The position numbers were made by a program, and so were the translations under genes. DNA of 64,000 bases, from NCBI RefSeq assembly GCF_000616095.1, contig NZ_BAMS01000003.1, forward strand, positions 186,001 to 250,000, written 5' to 3'. The notes beneath the pieces are model-generated. The model searched no databases and was not told the DNA's origin. It was given only the letters and a program-made list of their open reading frames with translations. Origin of the DNA: Sneathiella glossodoripedis JCM 23214. Lineage in GTDB: Bacteria; Pseudomonadota; Alphaproteobacteria; Sneathiellales; Sneathiellaceae. Below, piece after piece: positions 49,209 to 58,414 of this stretch; positions within the stretch are counted from its first letter, which is position 1; each line of letters opens with the position of its first letter.

Positions 49209-49814
49209 GTGAAAATTGAGCCTAGAGAAATTTTAAAGATGGGGAATCCGTTATTGCGCCAAATTTCCGAACCGGTTGATGAATTTAATGAGCAAGAGAT
49301 TCGGGACCTTATCGAATTGATGCGTGTAAGCATGGTTGCTGCCAACGGTGTAGGCCTCGCTGCTCCGCAAATAGGGGTTCTCAAGCGAGTGGTCATTTTT
49401 GAAGTCCCCGCAGCTCGTATCTCTGAGGAAGACGGTGAGATATCTGCAAATGGAGGTGTGCCGCAGACGGTCCTGATTAATCCGAAGGTTACACCGCTAA
49501 CTGAAGAAAAAGTACTTGGTTGGGAAGGGTGTTTGTCCGTGCCCGGTCTGCGTGGTCTGGTTCCTAGATACACGCGTATTAAATATGAAGGACTGACACT
49601 GGACAACGCTTCTCTAGCTGGAGGCGGAGAGTTGCAGATCCAGAAAATCAGTCGCGATGTGAGCGGATTTCATGCACGGGTCGTACAACATGAAGTGGAC
49701 CATCTGGATGGGGTGCTGTATCCTGAACGCATGACAGATATTCGCCAGTTGATTTTTCAGACTGAACTGCCGTCCTTCATTCGAGCATTGGATGAACAGG
49801 CAGAAAGGAAATGA
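49209..49814 (+). CDS. def: peptide deformylase
   Basis: 201 residues. It removes the formyl group from nascent N-terminal Met, using a metal. All three motifs are intact: GVGLAAPQIG, EGCLSVPG and QHEVDHLDG. The GTG start after GGGGAGTTTAGCC is preferred over a TTG 15 bp upstream. The stop overlaps the COQ9 ATG by 4 bp, giving a def-COQ9 coupling. Confidence 0.95.
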   Translation: MKIEPREILKMGNPLLRQISEPVDEFNEQEIRDLIELMRVSMVAANGVGLAAPQIGVLKRVVIFEVPAARISEEDGEISANGGVPQTVLINPKVTPLTEEKVLGWEGCLSVPGLRGLVPRYTRIKYEGLTLDNASLAGGGELQIQKISRDVSGFHARVVQHEVDHLDGVLYPERMTDIRQLIFQTELPSFIRALDEQAERK

Positions 49815-50470
49815 TTGTGACCGAAATGGAGCAGAAAAACCAAATACTTGAAGCGGTTCTTTCGCATGTGATGTTTGATGGGTGGTCACAAAAGGCGATT
49901 AAAGCTGCGGCTGAAGATTTATCGTTGGATTTGTTTGTGATATCGGAACTTTTCCCTGATGGTCCCCGAGATATCATTTCATATTTTGTTCGCCGCGCCG
50001 ACGATGAAATGGAAAATGAACTGGCCAAACGTAATGTTTTGTCCATGAAAATCAGAGACCGGATCACACTTGCTGTGCGCCTTCGCCTGGAAATGTACAC
50101 ACCCCGTAAAGAGGCCATTCGAAGCGCACTTACCTTACTTGCTTTGCCGCAAAATACAGCCCTTGCTCTCAAGCTTACGGAAGGAACTGTAAGTCGCATG
50201 TGGTACGCTACAGGAGACACTTCTACTGACTTCAGTTACTACACAAAACGGATGACTTTATCAGCCGTATACGGATCCACACTGCTCTATTGGCTGGATG
50301 ACCATTCAGAGGGAGCGCATAAAACATGGGAGTTTCTGGATCGACGGATTGAAAACGTAATGCAATTCGAAACGGCTAAGTTTAAAGCCAAAAATTTTTT
50401 CTCCCAAAAACCAAAGGGGCCTGACCTGCCATCACCAAAAAGGTTTTTCAGAAACTTCAACGCCCGATAA
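49811..50470 (+). CDS. COQ9 family ubiquinone biosynthesis protein
   Basis: 219 residues, similar to COQ9: an N-terminal TetR-like helical region (QILEAVLSHVMFDGWSQKAI, LDLFVISELFPDGPRDIISY), MYTPRKEAIRSALTLLALPQ and MWYATGDTSTDFSYYTKRMT, the conserved WYxxGDxSTDFnyYTKR motif. In eukaryotes and alphaproteobacteria it presents a lipid precursor to the CoQ hydroxylase. Starts inside the def stop and precedes the dehalogenase-like gene by 23 bp. Confidence 0.92.
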   Translation: MIVTEMEQKNQILEAVLSHVMFDGWSQKAIKAAAEDLSLDLFVISELFPDGPRDIISYFVRRADDEMENELAKRNVLSMKIRDRITLAVRLRLEMYTPRKEAIRSALTLLALPQNTALALKLTEGTVSRMWYATGDTSTDFSYYTKRMTLSAVYGSTLLYWLDDHSEGAHKTWEFLDRRIENVMQFETAKFKAKNFFSQKPKGPDLPSPKRFFRNFNAR

Positions 50471-50493
50471 ATCAAAAATGAAAAAGGGACATA

Positions 50494-51225
50494 ATGCTCA
50501 ATAATAAAATAATCCTGGTAACGGACGCGACACATTTTCTTGGAAAACCGGGGATAACAGCTTTAGTGAGAGATGGGGCAACTGTCTTTGCCCAAGACGC
50601 ACGTTTTACCGATAAACAGGCGAGGGATGCGTTTGAGGAGTTAATCCCCGGTGTGACAGCATTGGCTGAACAGGTTCCAAGCGAAGTCATAGACGTAGTT
50701 TTGTCCAAAGCGGGTCAATTGGATGTGCTGGTGAATAATGATGCATTCCCCGCCATAAAGGCGGCGATTGATGAAGCCGAACTTTCCGACTTCACCGATA
50801 CGCTTAACGCGCTTCTTGTTCGTGGTTTCGATTATGCCAAACACGCATCGAAACACATGAAAGGGCGTGGCTGCGGTAAGATCTTGTTTGTCTCATCCGC
50901 TGTGCCAAAGCACGGGCTTCCAAATTATTCCATGTATGTCGCCGCACGCGGTGGGGCAAATGCATTGGCGATATCACTTGCCAAGGAACTGGGACGCCAC
51001 GGAATACAGGTGAACGCGTTGGCCCCAAATTTTATTGAAAGCCCTACCTATTTTCCCAAGGAACTGCTTGAGAATGAAGAAGCTTACAAAAAAATAACCA
51101 AGCCGATACCTCTTGGGCGGCTTGGAAAGCCTGAAGAGGCGGGCGAGTATCTGGCCTTCCTGGCTTCAGATCGCTCTGATTATATCACCGGCCAGGTGCT
51201 CTATTTCGCTGGAGGGTGGGCCTAA
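50494..51225 (+). CDS. candidate halohydrin dehalogenase (SDR-like)
   Basis: 243 residues. The fold is SDR, but the NAD(P)-binding Gly motif is replaced by VTDATHFLG, which matches the halohydrin dehalogenase signature T-x4-F/Y-x-G (T10, F15, G17). The catalytic triad is Ser135, Tyr148, Arg152 (S-x12-Y-x3-R, in SSAVPKHGLPNYSMYVAARG), with Arg where SDR dehydrogenases have Lys. PNFIESPTYFP and YITGQVLYFAGGWA match the equivalent parts of HheC as I remember it. These enzymes turn vicinal halohydrins into epoxides without cofactor. It sits last in def-COQ9, 23 bp after COQ9, with no haloalkane genes nearby. An atypical SDR with another job is possible. Confidence 0.8.
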   Translation: MLNNKIILVTDATHFLGKPGITALVRDGATVFAQDARFTDKQARDAFEELIPGVTALAEQVPSEVIDVVLSKAGQLDVLVNNDAFPAIKAAIDEAELSDFTDTLNALLVRGFDYAKHASKHMKGRGCGKILFVSSAVPKHGLPNYSMYVAARGGANALAISLAKELGRHGIQVNALAPNFIESPTYFPKELLENEEAYKKITKPIPLGRLGKPEEAGEYLAFLASDRSDYITGQVLYFAGGWA

Positions 51226-51227
51226 GG

Positions 51228-52316
51228 TTAAACCTTGGGTTTTTTATCCAGGGCAAAAAGTTTGGTTGTATGACCCATTTTACGTCCCGCTCGTGCTTCG
51301 GCTTTGCCGTACAGGTGCAAACTCATATCAGGGCGGGACAGAATTTCATCCCAATGATCGATGTCATCGCCGATCAGGTTCCACATCACAGCGTTTGAAT
51401 GACGTTTGGCAGAGCCAAGAGGTAAGCCAGCGGCAGCGCGAATGCTCTGACGAAACTGACTGGTTGCACAGGCTTCAATAGTCCAGTGCCCAGAATTATG
51501 TGGGCGAGGTGCCAGTTCATTGACCAAAACCTCCCCATCGGCAGTGACAAACATTTCAACTGCGATCAAGCCGACAAGATCCATATTCTGGACAATTCTA
51601 TGTGACAGATCTGTTGCATGTTCCGAAACCGTATTTAAGATATCCGCAGGCGCGATTGTGATGTCGAGAATGTGGTTTTTGTGACGATTTTCAACCGGTA
51701 TATAGCTTTCAATATCGCCATTTAATCCACGGGCTACGATCACAGAAATTTCCAGCTCAAACGGAACAAAACCCTCCAATATTGAAGGTTGTTGACCAAT
51801 TGCTTCCCATGCTTCGTCTATTTGTGTGGCGTTGTTAATCTTGAACTGGCCTTTGCCATCGTAACCGAAACGGCGTGTTTTCAACACAGATGGCGTGCCA
51901 ATACGAGCGACAGCTTTTTGAAGATCTTCAAGGCTTTCCACATTTGCAAAAGGCGCTGTAGGAACGCCTAAACTATTGAGAAAGCTTTTTTCAATGTGCC
52001 TGTCTTGGGTATATTCAAGGACCTTGCGACCGGGGCGTACCGGAATGATAGGTTCCAGATAGGCGAGCGTTTCCACCGGGATGTTTTCAAATTCAAGCGT
52101 GACAACATCCACGTCGGTTGCAAATTTTCGTAAAGCCGCTTTATCCGTATAGTCAGCAACTGTTTGTTTTGATGCCACTTGCATTGCGGGGGCGTTTGGA
52201 TCCTGCCCAAATACATGGGTCAAATATCCCATTTCTGCTGCCGCTATGGCTAACATGCGGCCCAATTGTCCATCGCCCAGAATGCCGATGGTTTTGCCAG
52301 GTGCAATAACAGTCAT
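51228..52316 (-). CDS. purK: N5-carboxyaminoimidazole ribonucleotide synthase
   Basis: 362 residues, an ATP-grasp enzyme of purine synthesis that carboxylates AIR with bicarbonate. Opens GKTIGILGDGQLGRMLAIAA; TRRFGYDGKGQF and ILEGFVPFELEISVIVARGL are ATP-grasp parts; EMFVTADGEVLVNELAPRPH, NSGHWTIEAC closes the site. It lies 11 bp downstream of purE. Its stop is 2 bp from the convergent stop at 51225. Confidence 0.96.
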   Translation of the reverse strand: MTVIAPGKTIGILGDGQLGRMLAIAAAEMGYLTHVFGQDPNAPAMQVASKQTVADYTDKAALRKFATDVDVVTLEFENIPVETLAYLEPIIPVRPGRKVLEYTQDRHIEKSFLNSLGVPTAPFANVESLEDLQKAVARIGTPSVLKTRRFGYDGKGQFKINNATQIDEAWEAIGQQPSILEGFVPFELEISVIVARGLNGDIESYIPVENRHKNHILDITIAPADILNTVSEHATDLSHRIVQNMDLVGLIAVEMFVTADGEVLVNELAPRPHNSGHWTIEACATSQFRQSIRAAAGLPLGSAKRHSNAVMWNLIGDDIDHWDEILSRPDMSLHLYGKAEARAGRKMGHTTKLFALDKKPKV

Positions 52317-52327
52317 TGGATAAGTCC

Positions 52328-52828
52328 TTATTCAGCAACATCCACAGGTTCAATGGCGACCGCATCGGTTTGTTTGCTGCGCCAATTATCGAGTGAATTT
52401 GCAATTTCATTATCGCTAAGTGCCAGTATTTGAGTGGCCAGTAATGCTGCGTTAATGGCACCAGCTTTACCAATTGCTAAAGTGCCTACAGGAACGCCAC
52501 CTGGCATTTGCACGATAGACAGTAGGCTGTCCATTCCCTTTAGCGCTTTACTTTCTACAGGTACGCCAAGAACGGGTAACGGTGTCATCGAAGCAGCCAT
52601 GCCCGGTAAATGCGCTGCGCCCCCAGCACCGGCAATAATAACTTTAAGACCACGTGCTTTGGCTTCTTTCGCATAGTGACAGAGGCGATCCGGCGTCCGG
52701 TGGGCGGAAACGATTTTCGCTTCAAATGCAACACCAAGCTCGTCAAGGGTGTCCGCTGCGTGTTTCATGATTGGCCAGTCTGATTGACTGCCCATGATGA
52801 TGCCGACTTGCGCGTCCCTTTTTTCCAT
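52328..52828 (-). CDS. purE: N5-carboxyaminoimidazole ribonucleotide mutase
   Basis: 166 residues, class I Pur[40 protein letters not shown] and [13 protein letters not shown], with the conserved substrate-binding SDW and the SAHRTP histidine. It moves the carboxyl group to make CAIR. First gene of purEK. No purine riboswitch is visible in the 198 bp before it. Confidence 0.96.
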   Translation of the reverse strand: MEKRDAQVGIIMGSQSDWPIMKHAADTLDELGVAFEAKIVSAHRTPDRLCHYAKEAKARGLKVIIAGAGGAAHLPGMAASMTPLPVLGVPVESKALKGMDSLLSIVQMPGGVPVGTLAIGKAGAINAALLATQILALSDNEIANSLDNWRSKQTDAVAIEPVDVAE

Positions 52829-53026
52829 CGTGATTTCCCATTTATGAAAAGTCGATTGGTCAGAATTGCTGCGGATTATAGGCAGGCGTGAGCAAGAAGC
52901 AAGTAAAGGCTGGTGATATATAAATTAACCCTGTTTTCATGAACTCTATGTACAATATTTGTAAATTGGGTATGAGTATGCCTAATTATAACGCAGTTGA
53001 TTGCTTTCACGGTTCTGGATTTGTAA

Positions 53027-53767
53027 ATGAAAATTGGTTCGACCGGTCGTCCGACGAGTACCGCGCCTATACGTAAAAATACGGCTTCCACTGCTGCCAA
53101 TGCGGCCGCGGCGTATGGAGGTGTATCAGCCCCCCGTCAGATTGAAGACACGACTTCGATCATGGGTATACCTGAGGCTGAGCTTACACCTAAGGTGAAA
53201 GAAGCGATCATGACGCTTATGGAGGAGGTTGATCGGCTACGTAAATCAGTTGAAGGGGTTAATCAACGCCTTGCTGAAGCAGAAAAACTGGCAGATCAAG
53301 ATCCATTACTCCCCATTTACAATCGTCGCGCTTTTGTTCGGGAATTGACACGAGCACAGGCTGCTGTCGAGCGGTATGGCAACAGCTCCAGTCTGATCTA
53401 TATAGATCTCAACGGGTTTAAAGGAGTGAACGACAATTACGGTCATCAGGCTGGTGATTTTGTGTTGACCGAGTTTTCCAAGCGATTGGTAAAAAGTGTT
53501 CGTGAAAGTGACGTGGTTGGACGCCTTGGTGGCGATGAATTTGGACTGATTCTGACGAATACATCATCTGAACAGGCTGCAACACTTGCAGCGCGTCTGC
53601 CGCAGGAGTTGGAGCGTGATCCGATTTTTTGGGAAGGAAACAAGCTTGAAGTTGGCTTGGCCTATGGCATTGTTCCCGTTGAGCCGGATCAGCACCCTGA
53701 ACAGGCGCTGACCGAAGCTGACAGCAAAATGTATAAGCAAAAACAGGCTATTAAAGACAGTCGGTAA
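53027..53767 (+). CDS. GGDEF diguanylate cyclase, soluble
   Basis: 246 residues. The low-complexity, Thr/Ala-rich N-terminus (about 1-50) precedes a short coiled coil (LMEEVDRLRKSVEGVNQRLA) and the GGDEF domain. The catalytic motif RLGGDEFGLIL is near residue 168, with the RxxD inhibitory site (RESD) five residues ahead. Also DQDPLLPIYNRRAFVRELTR. No membrane helix, so cytoplasmic. No partner gene. The ribosome binding site is weak. Divergent from purE. Confidence 0.9.
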   Translation: MKIGSTGRPTSTAPIRKNTASTAANAAAAYGGVSAPRQIEDTTSIMGIPEAELTPKVKEAIMTLMEEVDRLRKSVEGVNQRLAEAEKLADQDPLLPIYNRRAFVRELTRAQAAVERYGNSSSLIYIDLNGFKGVNDNYGHQAGDFVLTEFSKRLVKSVRESDVVGRLGGDEFGLILTNTSSEQAATLAARLPQELERDPIFWEGNKLEVGLAYGIVPVEPDQHPEQALTEADSKMYKQKQAIKDSR

Positions 53768-53800
53768 TGTAAATTTGGAAGTTATATTTCGCGTTTGTCT

Positions 53801-54010
53801 TTACGCAATAATATCAGGGAGCAAAGCATTTTCCGTGACGAAAATCTCATCTTTAAGGATGAGTTTTCTTTTCTTCATTCGTTGAAGTTGCAAGCTGTTA
53901 AAATTACCGGACTCTATAAGTGCATCAATCGCCATATCCAGATCGCGATGCTCACTTTTCAGTTCTGCGAGCCGTCGCTTTAATGCTTCCTGTTCGTCAA
54001 CTACTGTCAT
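53801..54010 (-). CDS. DUF465 (YdcH-like) protein
   Basis: 69 residues, a short coiled coil of the DUF465 type: EQEALKRRLAELKSEHRDLD, MAIDALIESGNFNSLQLQRM and KKRKLILKDEI. Function unknown. It is one of two DUF465 genes within 1.7 kb; the other is at 55441. Convergent to the GGDEF gene. Confidence 0.85.
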   Translation of the reverse strand: MTVVDEQEALKRRLAELKSEHRDLDMAIDALIESGNFNSLQLQRMKKRKLILKDEIFVTENALLPDIIA

Positions 54011-54212
54011 TGATGCGTTATTCCAAACGTTACTTACAGATCGGATATCTATTGAAGATATAGGTACAATCGATTGGGGTTCAAATTCTATCGCTGGAAT
54101 TATAGCATTAATTGGCTTAGGAAACTAGCTTGCAGATGAACTTTTCGGCACAGTTTTAGTGCTGATCCAAAATTGAATTTATTGTCGCTTGGACACCTGC
54201 GGAGGGTACGGA

Positions 54213-54731
54213 ATGTCTGACCTTTGGACATATGCTTTAGACCTTTACGCTCGCCCATCTGTAAAGGAAGCGTGCCTGAAGCTGCAAGACGAAGTGGGTG
54301 CGGATGTTTGTTTGCTTCTGCTTTGTTGTTGGGCAGCAGAAGAAAATCTGGGTGAGTGGCCACCTGAAATGACAAAAGAGCTTTCTGCTCAAAGTTACGA
54401 ATTTCAAACCAACCTTCTTGCGCCGCTCAGGAAAATGCGAACATGCCTGAAAAACAATCCGACATACGTGTTTGCCCGTGAATGGGCCAACACATTGAGG
54501 GAGAATTTGCTCGCCAATGAGTTGTTGATTGAGAGAGAATTGCTGGGCAGGTATGAAGCGACGGTTTCCAGGTTTTTGGACCGTAACCGTCAACCTGAGT
54601 TTTCAAGAGATGAAAAATGCAGGATTGTACGAGGGAATTTCGAAGCAAGTAGCCCGGCTGTAGATTTCAGCAAGAATGATACGGCAGAAGAAATGATGGC
54701 AACACTTCTGAAAGTGGCCTTTCCAGGCTAA
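54213..54731 (+). CDS. TIGR02444 family protein
   Basis: 172 residues. MSDLWTYALDLYARPSVKEA and CLKLQDEVGADVCLLLLCCW form the conserved core of the TIGR02444/DUF2390 family. The rest is helical. Function unknown. Start at ATG after GGAGGG; an in-frame ATG 24 bp upstream is less likely. Convergent to ubiX with 6 bp between stops. Confidence 0.86.
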   Translation: MSDLWTYALDLYARPSVKEACLKLQDEVGADVCLLLLCCWAAEENLGEWPPEMTKELSAQSYEFQTNLLAPLRKMRTCLKNNPTYVFAREWANTLRENLLANELLIERELLGRYEATVSRFLDRNRQPEFSRDEKCRIVRGNFEASSPAVDFSKNDTAEEMMATLLKVAFPG

Positions 54732-54737
54732 CCAAGC

Positions 54738-55310
54738 TCAGGTGCGTAACCCTTGCCAACGATGTGCCAAATTATTTTCGATGTTAAGTAGGTCCAGAAC
54801 CCGCCCAACTGAATGATTGACGATATCGTCAATGTTTTGCGGATTGGTGTAGAACGCAGGAACAGGCGGTGCAATGATCGCGCCGAGCTCTGCCAGCTGG
54901 GTTAAATTTCGTAAATGCCCGGCATGTAATGGCGTTTCCCGGAGCATTAATATCAGTTTGCGGCGTTCTTTTAGTGCTACATCCGCAGCTCTAGTCAACA
55001 AAGAGCCAGTTGTTCCAGTCGCAATTTCCGACATGGTTCGAATAGAGCAGGGGGCGATGACCATTCCTGCATTTTTAAAAGAACCGGACGCAATTGAGGC
55101 ACCAATATCGTTCACATTATATGCTTTATCCGCCAGTTTTTTTAACGCGGCTCCAGAATATTCAGTCTCATGTTGAATAGTGAGCTCCGCAGACTTACTT
55201 ATAACTAGATGAGTTTGAATATTTAATTTTTGGCAGGCCTGAAGCAGGCGAATTCCATAGATGGCGCCCGAAGCACCGGTAATGCCGACTATAAGCTTTT
55301 GGTTTTCCAT
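54738..55310 (-). CDS. ubiX: flavin prenyltransferase UbiX
   Basis: 190 residues. It makes the prenylated FMN cofactor used by UbiD decarboxylases in ubiquinone synthesis. Motifs: LIVGITGASGAIYGIRLLQA, APCSIRTMSEIATGTTGSLL, TRAADVALKERRKLILMLRE and APPVPAFYTNPQNIDDIVNH. The Met at 55310 fits the family length; an in-frame extension to 55400 is rejected. AGGAG lies 10 nt before it. COQ9 is a few genes away, both in ubiquinone synthesis. Confidence 0.96.
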   Translation of the reverse strand: MENQKLIVGITGASGAIYGIRLLQACQKLNIQTHLVISKSAELTIQHETEYSGAALKKLADKAYNVNDIGASIASGSFKNAGMVIAPCSIRTMSEIATGTTGSLLTRAADVALKERRKLILMLRETPLHAGHLRNLTQLAELGAIIAPPVPAFYTNPQNIDDIVNHSVGRVLDLLNIENNLAHRWQGLRT

Positions 55311-55440
55311 CACAATCCAGCTCCTGCCAAAAAAATGAAAAAAAATGCAATCCAACGTATCATTTAGTTTCATATTTTTGTAATATTCAAATTCAGCCAC
55401 TCACCGGCTGTACGCCTTTGTTTTTTAGAGGAGATATAAT

Positions 55441-55605
55441 ATGAGCACAACTGAGTATGTTGCACAGCTAAACGAAAAGCACCATCGGATTGAAGAAAAA
55501 ATTCAGTCTGAAATGTCTCATCCGTCAGCTGACCAACTACAAATCAATGAGCTCAAGAAGGAAAAGCTCCGATTAAAAGAAAAAATAACGAGGCTGTCAT
55601 CCTGA
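55441..55605 (+). CDS. short DUF465 protein
   Basis: 54 residues, too short for most gene finders but with good signals: AGAGGAG upstream, then MSTTEYVAQLNEKHHRIEEK, an NELKKEKLRLKEKI coiled coil. It belongs to the same DUF465 type as the gene at 53801-54010. A strong terminator follows. Divergent from ubiX. Confidence 0.85.
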   Translation: MSTTEYVAQLNEKHHRIEEKIQSEMSHPSADQLQINELKKEKLRLKEKITRLSS

Positions 55606-55641
55606 CGATAATATAGTAGGATTTAGATCAGAATTGATCGG

Positions 55642-55673
55642 AGGCGCTGGAATTTATTTCAGCGCCTTTTTCA
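55642..55673 (+). terminator. terminator after the short DUF465 gene
   Basis: AGGCGCTG, loop, CAGCGCC, then TTTTTC. Confidence 0.85.
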
Positions 55674-55708
55674 TTTCTGATTTTTGGAACGTGTGTTGGT
55701 GCTAACAT

Positions 55709-55735
55709 GATGGGCCGCTTTTGGAGCGGCCCATC
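55709..55735. terminator. hairpin after the symporter gene
   Basis: GATGGGCCGCT, short loop, AGCGGCCCATC, 32 bp past the stop of the minus-strand symporter gene. Strong stem but no T run on either side, so it may only be an mRNA 3'-end stabiliser. Confidence 0.5.
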
Positions 55736-55766
55736 GGTTTAGTGGCGTTATATTTCACGTTATTTG

Positions 55767-57329
55767 CTACTGCTTGAATTTAACAATTTCACCGCTTTTC
55801 AAGCGATCAAAGTAGCTTTTCATTTCGCGTTTGACGATTGGCATCAGGAAGTAGAGCGCGGTGATATTTACGACGGCCATGGCGAAAATCATGGCGTCAG
55901 AGAAATCGATCACTGCGCCTAGCTGTGCTGCCGCACCAATAACGATGAAAATGCAGAAGATTACTTTGAAAATGGTTTCTTTTGTTTTTCCTTCTCCTAC
56001 CAGATAGGTCCAGGCTTTCAATCCATAATAGGACCAGCTTATCATCGTGGAAAAGGCAAATAAAACGACTGCAACTGCCAGAATATATGGGAACCAGCTT
56101 AGTGCGGAGCCAAATGCAGCAGAAGTCAGAGATACGCCAGAAGAGCCATCTACAGTCTTAATTGAGCTGCCTTCCAACATATAAAGGCCTGTTGCCGGAT
56201 CGATAACCAGCACACCGGAAATGGTGATGACAAGTGCTGTCATTGTGCAAATCACCACTGTATCGATGAACGGTTCTAACAGAGAAACAACCCCTTCGGT
56301 AACGGGTTCCTTTGTTCGAACTGCGGAGTGGGCGATTGCAGCGGATCCCACACCTGCTTCGTTGGAGAAAGCGGCTCGTTTAAAGCCCTGTATCAGCGCG
56401 CCAACTAAACCACCGGCAACACCGAGACCTGTAAAGGCACCTGCAAAGATTTGACCAAACGCCCATCCAATCATGTCATAATTGACCAGTAGAATAACAA
56501 GTGCGGCACCTACATATAAAACACCCATGAACGGGACTACTTTTTCAGTTACGTTGGCGATTGACTTAATGCCTCCAACAATTACGAGAAAGACAATCCC
56601 GGCCAGAATTAGACCTGTCAACCAGCCATTACCGCTTAAAAAGCTGGCTTCACCGCCAGTGATCCCCAAAAGTTGTGCATGGGCTTGGTTCGCTTGAAAC
56701 ATATTCCCCCCGCCCAAAGCGCCGCCAATTGTGAAAATGGCGAAAAGGACCGCTAAAATTGCTCCGCCGGGTAAACCGCGTTCTTTAAAACCCTTGGTCA
56801 TGTAGTACATGGGGCCACCTGAAACGGTCCCGTCGTCATACTCGTTTCTATATTTAACCCCTAACGTACATTCGGTGAATTTCGAAGCCATGCCAAGAAG
56901 GCCAGCCAGAATCATCCAGAACGTGGCCCCTGGTCCGCCAATGCCGACTGCAACGGCGACGCCGGCAATATTCCCAAGACCAACAGTCCCGGATAGCGCT
57001 GTTGCCAACGCCTGAAAGTGACTGACTTCACCTGCGTCATTGGGATCAGAATAATCCCCTTTCACTAATGAGATCGCATGTGAAAAGGCACGAATTTGGA
57101 TGAAACCAAAATACAGGGTAAAGACACTGGCCGCGACAACCAGCCACAGTACAATCCATGGAAAGGATGTGCCGGGCAGCGGCGCAAATATCAGGCTTAC
57201 GAACCAGCCCGTTGAACTTGCAAACACCTCATTGACTTGTTGATCAAAGCTTGCTGATTGCTCCTGCGCCCATGACAGGGTTGGAAGAAAAAGTAAAATT
57301 ATGGTTGTAATTATTCTGTTTAGGATCAT
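55767..57329 (-). CDS. alanine/glycine:sodium symporter (AGCS family)
   Basis: 520 residues with a signal-like first helix and about ten more membrane helices. Family signatures: [20 protein letters not shown] and [18 protein letters not shown], the long conserved AGCS core. Also [20 protein letters not shown]-type and [17 protein letters not shown]. Imports D/L-alanine or glycine with Na+. It follows the Usp gene by 16 bp, probably one operon. No glycine riboswitch is seen upstream. Confidence 0.93.
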   Translation of the reverse strand: MILNRIITTIILLFLPTLSWAQEQSASFDQQVNEVFASSTGWFVSLIFAPLPGTSFPWIVLWLVVAASVFTLYFGFIQIRAFSHAISLVKGDYSDPNDAGEVSHFQALATALSGTVGLGNIAGVAVAVGIGGPGATFWMILAGLLGMASKFTECTLGVKYRNEYDDGTVSGGPMYYMTKGFKERGLPGGAILAVLFAIFTIGGALGGGNMFQANQAHAQLLGITGGEASFLSGNGWLTGLILAGIVFLVIVGGIKSIANVTEKVVPFMGVLYVGAALVILLVNYDMIGWAFGQIFAGAFTGLGVAGGLVGALIQGFKRAAFSNEAGVGSAAIAHSAVRTKEPVTEGVVSLLEPFIDTVVICTMTALVITISGVLVIDPATGLYMLEGSSIKTVDGSSGVSLTSAAFGSALSWFPYILAVAVVLFAFSTMISWSYYGLKAWTYLVGEGKTKETIFKVIFCIFIVIGAAAQLGAVIDFSDAMIFAMAVVNITALYFLMPIVKREMKSYFDRLKSGEIVKFKQ

Positions 57330-57345
57330 TTTTCGCCCCCCTTTG

Positions 57346-57787
57346 CTATGGAATGATCGTTACCGGTACTGAAGACGTGGCCACAAGCCGGCCACTTACT
57401 CCGCCAAAAAGCCGTTCTTTCAGTCCTTTTGCGCCAACGCGACCAATAATGATTTGCTCTGCTTTATGTTCTTTTGCGATCCGATCGAGAATTTCAGCCG
57501 CATCCCCGTGCTTTACGATACCCTCTGCGGTAAAGCCCGCGCCGCTAACTGCTGAAAGGGCAGGGTCCAATATACGTTCCTTTGCAAGGTTGATTTCTTC
57601 TTCGCGGCGTTTATGACGTTGTTCGTTTTCTTCAGCAGTTTGGAAGCTGAATGGTGACCATTCAATAACGTAGCAGATGAGAATCTTACTATTCTTGATG
57701 AGTTGGGCTCGACTTTTGGCAAATTCGAGCGCTTTTTCACCCGATTTGGAGCCATCGATACCAACGACGAAAGTTGTTTTGACTCAT
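57346..57787 (-). CDS. universal stress protein, start broken by a +1 shift
   Basis: 146 residues if the shift is corrected. Translated from TTCGTCGTTGGT onward it reads [40 protein letters not shown], ..., [20 protein letters not shown] and the ATP-binding tail [19 protein letters not shown], typical UspA. No start codon exists in this frame; the ATG at 57787 with AGGGA before it is in another frame because of a fourth A in AAAA (57777-57780). Removing one A gives [11 protein letters not shown]. Probably co-transcribed with the symporter 16 bp downstream. Confidence 0.82.
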
Positions 57788-58178
57788 TTTTTTGGTTCCC
57801 TGTTTATTTTTGCGAACAGGCTGCAATTTTTGACAGGTACTTGTATTACGGTTACATCAGACTTACTAAATCCACTCTGTTGCAGCCATGACATGACCGT
57901 AACATGAGCAAATTCTAAAATCTATCATCAATATAAAATGTATGACTGTTGTTCTATCTATCAGAGTCGCAATGGCATGAGCGGCTGTTCTTAATTGCGA
58001 CAAGCGTTTAAAGATTGTTGATTAAGAGTTGATTTTTTTGCTCTTTTTTAGCCGGAAAGTAGCAGGTCGAATGATAAAATTTGACGTCTCGGTTCAGCTG
58101 TTTAAGTGAACATGTTGAAACTTCGGCAAAAATAAAAATTCCCTGCGCAGTCAAGTCTTTTTTTTTATAAAAAGAACA
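57788..58178. other. AT-rich gap between Usp and nrdA
   Basis: About 390 bp without a gene I can support; an open frame on the minus strand (58151-58612) has no family likeness and overlaps the nrdA start. The segment probably holds the Usp promoter and the upstream part of the nrd control region. Repeated poly-T stretches are present, but no clear terminator. Confidence 0.6.
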
Positions 58179-58224
58179 CTACAATTTGTTGACGCCTTAA
58201 GGTCAATTCTACAATATATAGTGG
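58179..58224 (+). promoter_or_regulatory. two NrdR boxes over the nrdA promoter
   Basis: Box 2, CTACAATATATAGTGG at 58209-58224, agrees with the NrdR consensus (ACAcwATATATwGtgt) in its entire core. Box 1, CTACAATTTGTTGACG at 58179-58194, is weaker. They start 30 bp apart, close to three helical turns, as is usual for paired NrdR sites. A promoter overlaps: TTGACG at 58189-58194, 17 nt, CAATAT. NrdR, encoded elsewhere, would repress when dATP is plentiful. Confidence 0.7.
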
Positions 58225-58414
58225 TTTCGTACGGGAGCACGAAATTTGAAAAACAGAATTGATTTGAGGCTAAAATAGTCAAAATGTTCAGTTTTTCAGG
58301 ACGTTTAAAGGCGTTATGCCATGTCTGTTCTAATTGCAAGCGCAGAGGCGTTGGAACCTTGCTCTCGGAAAACGATGGATGTTGGAAGCAGAGATAGTTC
58401 AAAAGGGTGATCAA

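Noticed and set aside
52829-53026. Purine riboswitch before purE
   Set aside because: No conserved core or paired stems seen.
55709-55735. Strong terminator after the symporter
   Set aside because: The stem is strong but there is no T run on either strand; kept as a weak call.
58321-58414. Short frame with ATG at 58321 as an alternative nrdA start
   Set aside because: It ends in a stop just before the real start, and the start at 58415 has a good ribosome binding site; a leader peptide is possible but unsupported.
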